Assembly: GCA_021234155.1 (NCBI GenBank)
Contig: JAJEKV010000031.1
Span: 4,940,356-5,004,355 of the forward strand
Origin: Isoetes taiwanensis
Taxonomy: Eukaryota > Streptophyta > Lycopodiopsida > Isoetales > Isoetaceae
Reading direction: 5' to 3'
DNA length: 64,000 bases
Position numbers and translations under genes: made by a program. The notes beneath the pieces are model-generated. The model worked only from the letters and a program-made list of their open reading frames with translations. It searched no databases and was not told the origin of the DNA. Positions 57,593 to 64,000 of this stretch are shown here, piece after piece; within the stretch, counting starts at the first letter, position 1, and each line of letters opens with the position of its first letter.

Positions 57593-58008
57593 AGGTGAGT
57601 TTATGCCATATATGCATATTATGGTAGAGGTAATGTTCGCCCGTAGGCCCTTACGCGGGGTAAGGACCTGGCGAGCCCGGCAGGGCGAGCCTGGTTCGCA
57701 CCCCGCGTAAGGGCTTGTTCATAAAGTTCCGGGGGATATTTTTGCCACGTGGCGCCATCGTAGCCACAAAAGTTTGATTACTCCGTTATCAGCCAGCATC
57801 GGAGGAGATGAAGCCAACATCGGAGGAGAGGAAGCCATTATCTGTTTTAATCTAGGCCTGAAATATGGCGAAATATCCTCCCCCCGAACTTTACGTATAT
57901 TCTTGGGTTTTGTGGTGGGAGGCCATGGGAGCCACTAGGTGAGTTTATGCCATATATGCATATTATGTATATTCTTGGGTTTTGTGGTGGGAGGCCATGG
58001 GAGCCACT
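57593..58008 (+). repeat. Direct repeats flanking a GC-rich hairpin segment
   Basis: AGGTGAGTTTATGCCATATA to GCATATTATG occurs at 57593-57623 and 57937-57967. GTATATTCTTGGGTTTTGTG to GGGAGCCACT occurs at 57895-57936 and 57967-58008. Together they indicate a local duplication around the hairpin-bearing insert. A further shared phrase, CATCGGAGGAGA.GAAGCCA, occurs at 57798 and 57821. Confidence 0.75.
57647..57714. repeat. GC-rich hairpin, perfect 15-bp arms
   Basis: GCCCTTACGCGGGGT at 57647-57661 pairs perfectly with ACCCCGCGTAAGGGC at 57700-57714 around a 38-bp loop. The loop contains GGCGAGCC and GGGCGAGCC direct words. It is sharply GC-rich in AT-rich surroundings. GGTTCGCACCCC inside the right part is near the pol III B-box consensus, but there is no A-box at the proper distance and no tRNA cloverleaf. 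Confidence 0.75.
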
Positions 58009-58009
58009 G

Positions 58010-61000
58010 ATTTTGGGAATCTTTCGCTTGTCATTCCAGATCTGTGTCCCCCAAGATTTTGAGATGAAAAATGACGGCAAATTGCAATAGTCTCGATTGA
58101 ACACATGGTCTGACTCAATTTTTTTTCCTACCCTCACTCTACGGAAAGTTGCAATGGTGCAAAACGACAAATCCAACCATTGTCCAGGCAAGGGAAATAA
58201 ATAGGAAAAAAATAAAGCATGCCGAACTCATCATAGACAGCCGCAAAAATAGAGTATGACGGACTCATCATAAATAGCCCCAAAGCTCTGGCTGCTGGAG
58301 CTTGGAGGATAGAACATGGCTTGAAGCATTCGAACCTCCAAGCCAAACTGGCCTCGCCAGAAGCCACAAACCCAGCTAACTTTGCATACCCAGCTTGACT
58401 CTGGGCTTGGAGGATTCTAGAAAGCCTGTTTCACGAAACAAGCACAACAAACGCATAGCGGTCAGCTTGCATAATAAGACGGCTCTGCAAATAAGAATTA
58501 AACGAGGTGATCAGGGCAAGACACAACTTTTAAAGCAAGACACAAGTCACAACGCTGGGAATGAACCACGTATGATGCCATTGGCAACCACCTGTTATGA
58601 GAGGTCACCAATTCATTCTACATATTAAAATGTGGAAAGAAGTGGTCATTAAAATAAATACATGCCATGTTTAATGACTACAAATTTTGGGGAAGAGTAG
58701 GACAGTTAATTGCATATTTTATCTTTGAACACCCAATGTGGCAAGTAAAAAGGCAACAATATACGTTAAGCTCAGAGTTGAGAACCTTGCAAACGTGCGT
58801 CCATGGGTGATCTCAACATTTCGGACCTATTGACAAAGTTAGATTTGAGTTCTAGAGTCGTTATGGTTGCCTTCTCATACTCCCTCTTCGGAAAGCAACT
58901 ATGTAGTAGGCCCCACTTCCAACGTCTACATGTTCAAGTTCTATGCTACCTCTAGGATAAAAGGAAATCGACACTGGCATGGCAAAAGTTGTCAAACACA
59001 CATGCAAGGTGGTTGTGTAGCGAAAGGTCGACTAGTTGCCTGTAGCAAATCGAGTTTGGTTCTGTTGGTCATAATAGCTTGTCCCTAGAGTAAATTGGAT
59101 CCTTTGGACTCATGCGTAAAGTCAAAACCCCATTCCAAGCTTGCTAAAGTGGCCACAATGCAGAACATGTCATTTTCCCATTGTGTCCCTATGTCCCGAA
59201 AGGGAAAACTTTGGGGGTTAGCACATTCGTATGGTGGATGTCCATTTTTTCTTTTCAGAGAGATTTCTTAGGCCAATGAGCTACCCTTTGAATAGTGGAA
59301 TGAACAGACGAAGTTGTTTTGGTACCTCGATACTTAAACCCCACTAAATATGTAGGGTTTCTGTTTTTGCAGCCTTCCCTGCCTCTGAAGTGGCTGAGAG
59401 CTTGCGTGGAAGGTTCCATTAAGGGTTCGAAGAGAGATCCAAAAAGGGAGAACAAAAAAACCCTCCCCATGCACCTGTTCCAAACCAGCCCCGTTGTGAT
59501 GGCTCGAACAAACTGATGAACAACGATGGCTCCAAGTGGTTCATTTGCTTGTGGATGTTCCTGGAGGTGAAGTTTCAAAATACAAGTCAATCCTTGTAAG
59601 GGGTTCTATATTTAGGGCCGAAGCCACAACTGTCGTAGAAAGAAACTAGGGTACAGATGGTGGCCAATGATATGGAAAAATCAGATACATTTTTTTTGCA
59701 TAGACAAGACGTTGCAGCTTGTTTTTTGCATTTTCCCTTTGCTATAGTAAGTTGTTGCCTACCCGAAGTTACTTATTTGAACATCTAAAATTTTAATGCT
59801 AGATGATACAATGGATATGAATATTGTTTCATCGTTCAAGATCAATGTAAGTTCTTGAGATTGCTATTCATTCTGGTTTATTATCCAGTGGGAGGTCGCC
59901 ATGTGGCGACCATTCTATTCAAGAATGAAAAATGAGTACAACATTCTTGAATGACCTCTTATAGCATGTTACCTGAGTGAAAACCTACATTCTTGAATGA
60001 TCTGTTACCTGCCTTAAAAAACTCCGTTGTGGCTATGGTTGCTGGAGCTGGATTTTTGAACCCCTGCTATGGCTATGGTGGATATTGTGGGCATAAGAAG
60101 CTGGAGATGCCATAATGAGCTTCAAAATCTCGCCGAAAATGCACCATCGCTGAAGCACAAAACCTCACTGAAGCACAAAACTTGAAAGTCTGAATCTGAG
60201 TTGCTTGGCAGAATTGAAGTCTGAATCCGTCAAAATCTGGGCTTAAATCCAATTTCATTGCTTACCTTGTCTTGGTGGTGGTGGCAGTAGCCGCCAAGCC
60301 CCCGCCACAAATGGAATGGCCTCCCTCTTGCCATTCCACATCACATCTCAAAGTTTAACAAAGTGCTAAGGAATATCAAAGTTTTATTCTTAACATTATT
60401 TAGAGTTTTACATTGACATTACAAGCCCCTTATCATAATGAAATGATACATGTTGGTAGTGAAAGAATTTGACATAGTTGCTCGAGGAGACCGCTTTGAT
60501 CGCCGATATAAAGTTGCTTAAGGTCGCTACACTACATATAATGGTAGGAAACAAGAAACAAAGCATAGACACCAAAAAAGTCAATGAAAATAATATAAGT
60601 TTATAATTACAATTGAGGATCACACTCTAAATGCATGACAAAATTAGATATAATAGTCTAATTACTAGTTAACGTAAAAAACTATGCTCAAAGTCAAGAG
60701 CTTACATTAAGGATTGAAACAAGTATATTAAAAAACAAACACATAAAACCAATATAATAGATTGCTTACAAGCATAGTAAATAAGCATGTGCCAAAACCA
60801 TAGCACACTTGCAAAATCAAACATAGTTTTTCAAAAACTTGGGAGGATTAAAACTAGTTAAGAAACTATATATGATGGTGATAACTAATATGTAAAATCA
60901 TCTTAAATTGTAATATTGACAATGCACGCTTAAGAACCACCTCCTAAACTAGTAATAATTTTAAGAAACTACTGTTAGATATAAAATTAGTATAAGAACT

Positions 61001-61224
61001 AGTAGTGATTATGAAAGCCATATGGTTTTTCTTGACATTCTGAGTTACATGTAGTAAAAACCACTCTTATGCCGGTTTCCATCATGATTATGAATGCAAG
61101 TTAATTTTTGGGGGCCTTGTGTATGTAGTCTAATCTCTCTGTATTTTCCTCCAGCGGCCTGCTTATAAAAATCAAACAATCCTTAAGTTATAAGGGCAAT
61201 ACACCCTTTCCTTTAACGTAATAC
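58010..61224. other. Intergenic DNA, no gene recognised
   Basis: Frames up to about 114 codons exist (57847-58191 and 59255-59590, both minus strand), but neither shows a known motif and both overlap repeat text. Around 57930-58190 the minus-strand frame is partly built from the direct repeats. GGAGGTCGCCATGTGGCGACC at 59891-59911 is an imperfect short palindrome. The rest is A/T-rich. Confidence 0.45.
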
Positions 61225-61790
61225 TTGACTCCACCATATGGGTCTCAAAAAATGCCCATGCACTTGGAAGAAATCAAACGTCGTAATTCATCTTTCGCCA
61301 TGGCTCTGCCACAGTTGATTGCTTGCAGACTGCAAATCTGCCATATTTCAGACCTTTATTTTCAAAAACATAGAACCCAGATGAGAAACAAAGGGATTGA
61401 AATAAGGAAAGGACTACCATAGCCATACCTTCGGTGATTTGGGGCTAACGATAGACTATAAAATGCAACGTTACTGCTTGGTATCATTTAATTAAATTCC
61501 ATTTGCGAAAAACTTCCCCAAATTTGGCAAGAACAGGGCGCAAAATCTGGCTGCCCACACGGCTTCCTGGGCAAGACATCCATAAGCATGATCGGTGTAA
61601 CCTGCAAGCATTTGGCTGTGAAAATTGCATGCCCTTTTCCTGGGTTTATGGGTCCATGCATATTATTGCACAAACCCTGCAAATCCGCTGTATCTCAGAC
61701 ATTCAGTTCCAAAAACACAAGACCCAGATGAAAAAAACAAAGGGAAGAATAAAAGGAGCTGCCATAACCATACCTTGGGCGCCATAACCA
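61225..61790 (+). repeat. Diverged duplication, about 290-bp unit
   Basis: CTGCAAATCTGCCATATTTC, CAGACCTTTATTTTCAAAAAC, ACCCAGATGAGAAACAAAGGG and ATAGCCATACCTT at 61330-61430 parallel CTGCAAATCCGCTGTATCTC, CAGACATTCAGTTCCAAAAAC, ACCCAGATGAAAAAAACAAAGGG and ATAACCATACCTT at 61677-61775. A CCATAACCAT..GGTGCTCCAGATTAAGGTGCTCCAGATTAA micro-duplication follows at 61785-61822. Confidence 0.6.
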
Positions 61791-62064
61791 TCGGGTGCTC
61801 CAGATTAAGGTGCTCCAGATTAATAAGCTAGAGCTTGCTTGCAGAGAAAGAAAGACGTGCATTGGAGCTTGTGGATCCAGATCCGAGCAGAGCCTGAATT
61901 ACTTGCGGAGCAAGAAAAGTGAGGAGACTCTTTGTGACTATATTTTACACTTCTTTTTTAATTTTCAGTTATTATTTTTAGGAACACGTGTCGCTTTCAA
62001 ACTTTTTCCTGGAACGGAAATATTACATCAAAGAACAAATCAATCTGCTTTATATATGTTTAGA

Positions 62065-62130
62065 TAATGGTATTCTTGAAGTGCTATCTATTAAATCTGA
62101 ATAAGTCCAAGTTTTGTTGAATATGTCATA
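62065..62130. repeat. Inverted copy of the fragment/AT-rich junction
   Basis: TAATGGTATTCTTGAAGTGC to TTTGTTGAATATGTCAT is the reverse complement of 62714-62779, where the unidentified gene fragment meets the AT-rich segment. The region between (about 580 bp) holds the GDSL tail words ATATCAAAGATATCAG and gene fragment copy 3. Confidence 0.8.
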
Positions 62131-62365
62131 TATCAAAGATATCAGAAAGCCAACTTTGTTTCCTACAACAAATCAGAACAACATGCTCAATTTCTTGCAA
62201 CAAGTAAAACATGATGTAAATTGATAGATAACAAGACAAATTGATGTATAATAGATCAAAGACAAAGTGGTTAAACTATAATATGATATAGATAGTACAT
62301 AAGACATTATTGCACCTGTTTTAAGACTAAAACTGATACATAAATATAAGAATCTCCATAAAGAA

Positions 62366-62716
62366 TTGGTTCATCAATCAGATTCAGAAGCTTGTTTCTG
62401 CTTCACTTTACCCTTTTCAAGATCCTCGCCAGCTTCTTTTCTCATTGTAGATTTTATAATACCAGCCTCTCTAGCAAAGAATCCTCTCTCTGCAGGGCTC
62501 ATGCATTTTTGGGTAACTTGTGTTATCCTCAGAGAACAACATGATTCAATGCCGCCTACAAAACTTCTTACCACAAAGGGATTCTTCATGTTCTATTTCC
62601 TTCTTAAATTTCTTATTCCGCTTCCTCTCTTCCCTCTTGGTTTCGTGGTGCAATTTGAACTGATCTTCCCTGTCTGCTTTCTTCAGCCCCCAAGCACACC
62701 TGAGAAGGACCTATGA
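62366..62716 (-). pseudogene. Unidentified gene fragment, copy 3
   Basis: Third copy of the 44820-45170 fragment, with the same linker upstream (TAAACTATAATATGATATAG...GAATTGGTTCATCAATCAG). It carries more small indels than copies 1 and 2, again at CAG/CTG positions. Minus-strand words KCMSPAERG, AREAGIIKST and EDLEKGKVKQKQASESD-stop are kept. Confidence 0.45.
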
Positions 62717-62756
62717 CATATTCAACAAAACTTGGACTTATTCAGATTTAATAGAT

Positions 62757-63174
62757 AGCACTTCAAGAATACCATTATAAGAATATATGTATTGTTTAAT
62801 TCTTCTTGATTGTTATATTATTTATAAGTTTTGATTATATACTTTTATCCTTAAGTTAAAACCTAACGGTTACCAAAGCATAAAATTGATTTCAAATTAA
62901 CTTTCACTCAAATTTATCTAGAATTAGACATTTTAAGAATATAAAATTTCAATTTTCAGTGATTTAACAAATTTTTATATTTAACAATTATGATAATTTC
63001 TAAATGAAATATGATGGTTTGATAAGGATGACTTGAAACTATTATGACAATTTCACAATTTACAAGCTTTAACACTTTTAAAAACACTTTATGAAAAGTT
63101 TTAATCTGAAATTAATTAAATTATAAAGTTAAGGTTTTAATTATAACTATAAATCATTGAAGATATATTGAAAA
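62757..63174. repeat. AT-rich segment, copy 4 (direct)
   Basis: Near-identical to 45185-45611 and 49738-50151, in the same orientation and abutting the same pol fragment. Confidence 0.85.
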
Positions 63175-63625
63175 TTAATCAATAATAAGCTTTTCAATTT
63201 GCTGGCATTCCTTTGCAATATGCTTCTTCATGCCAGTCTTTATGAACCCAGCATGTCCGGCTATTGGACCATTATGTGTATCATGGAAAGTAAGCTTTTT
63301 TACTCTTGATGATTCTAGAATAGATAACTTATTTCTATAATATAGAAGGTTACCTTCCTTCTTGTAATGCCTAAAGGTGTCATGTCCCTTATTTGTTCTC
63401 GCCTCCTTAGACAAACTATACCACACTTCTTTAAACTCTGGATAATTGGGAATAGCTTGCTCAATTGTCCTGCCAAACTCACTTGTAAGGGTTGAAATAG
63501 CAATACAATGAGTTTTGGTAATCAATGAATGGCGTGATAGGGCATCAACAACAACGCTTATGTTTTTCCTACCATAGACCACTTCAAAGTCATACTTTTA
63601 AGAAACGCCATCTATCTCCTTTTTT
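63175..63625 (-). pseudogene. Gypsy RNase H end plus integrase N-terminus, copy 3
   Basis: The best preserved of the three copies. The minus-strand frame 63175-63582 reads MVYGRKNISVVVDALSRHS (RNase H terminus, the VVADALSR motif), then LITKTHCIAISTLTSEFG, YPEFKEVWYSLSKEA, KKLTFHDTHNGPIAGHAGFI and AKECQQ. It then runs into IEKLIID-stop, encoded by the AT-rich segment. The second zinc-binding Cys and the whole catalytic core are missing. It has the same borders as the other copies. Confidence 0.85.
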
Positions 63626-63644
63626 CAAAGATTAAGGTGAAAAC

Positions 63645-63990
63645 CAAAATTCTCAAAATTATTGAACCACCAAGCGCATATGGTATGCATTTTCGTAACA
63701 TATCGATGTATTTTGCAAACTAGTCTTGTTCTTGCCGATTAGAGAGGGGCGCTTTTAAAACCGTGGATTTCACACAATCGACCGCTTTTTGTCGTGGAGA
63801 AGGCGGCAGGTTTGAGGGTCTGTTACTCCATTCGGGAAGCTTTTTAATGTTAGACTACAAATTTTCCTACGGTTGCCTATATGAACCTGCTAATTCACAA
63901 TCTCAACCTACAATTTCCTACAAAGAATGGGAAGACCATGTAAATTTCCTGCAAAATATCAAAGATATCAGAAAAGGTGGTTAAACTATA
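63645..63990 (+). pseudogene. Duplicate of the GDSL exon 4-5 end, copy 4
   Basis: It begins at the same CTCAAAATTATTGAAC junction, then the exon 4 donor, intron, TTAAAACCGTGGATTTCACAC acceptor region and exon 5 words GRFEGLLLHSGSFLMLDYKF, then GATATCAGAAAAGGTGGTTAAAC. It continues towards the window edge with the linker that elsewhere precedes the unidentified gene fragment, so another cassette unit probably follows outside the window. Confidence 0.8.
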
Positions 63991-64000
63991 ATATGATATA

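Noticed and set aside
57647-57714. tRNA gene or tRNA-derived SINE, because of GGTTCGCACCCC
   Set aside because: There is no A-box at the right distance, no cloverleaf and no anticodon stem. The simple 15-bp hairpin explains the GC content better.
61795-62067. Possible receptor-kinase tail (LELVDPD-like wording) on the plus strand
   Set aside because: It needs several frame changes, and the match covers fewer than ten residues.

Overview
The window looks like plant nuclear DNA, probably an angiosperm and rich in heterochromatin. Three things point that way: canonical GT-AG introns of about 70 bp in a plant-type ABCB transporter remnant, a plant-type GDSL esterase exon series, and Ty3/gypsy LTR-retrotransposon remains with an initiator-Met-like primer-binding site. 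The species cannot be told from the sequence. I found no complete, intact protein-coding gene. Nearly everything recognisable is a transposon remnant, a gene fragment or a tandem repeat.

Layout. 1-6.1 kb: no recognisable plant gene, with an island at about 3.0-4.1 kb whose composition looks bacterial. 6.1-19.4 kb: a decayed Ty3/gypsy element with LTR copies starting at 6098 and 14235, protease and integrase remains and a polypurine tract, but no visible reverse transcriptase; then a gag region duplicated as a 1.9 kb tandem unit. 19.4-26.7 kb: AT-rich DNA with dispersed repeats. 26.7-36 kb: a GC-richer block of nested tandem repeats. It contains arrays of a 38-bp unit made of two 19-bp halves that can fold on themselves, in both orientations, around three 817-bp units and three units of about 300 bp carrying telo-box-like palindromes. 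36-41 kb: MITE-like hairpins and dispersed repeats.

41.4-44.6 kb: a multi-exon GDSL esterase/lipase remnant with good splice sites but no recognisable terminal catalytic D..H block. Its 3' end is fused into a chimeric cassette: GDSL 3' end, unidentified gene fragment, AT-rich segment, gypsy RNase H/integrase fragment. This cassette recurs at 44-47, 49.7-51.4 and 62-64 kb with the same junctions. 48.2-48.8 kb holds adjoining fragments of an LRR protein and a glucose/ribitol-dehydrogenase-like SDR. 54.8-56.4 kb holds the middle third of an ABCB (P-glycoprotein) transporter on the minus strand, cut off at both ends. The rest is intergenic DNA with small duplications.

A caution for all reading frames: near-identical copies differ by small indels and substitutions clustered at CAG/CTG/CCNGG-type sites. 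That looks more like consensus error in a long-read assembly of CHG-methylated DNA than like mutation, so some frameshifts reported here may not exist in the organism. Repeat borders are approximate, read by eye to within about 10-30 bp.
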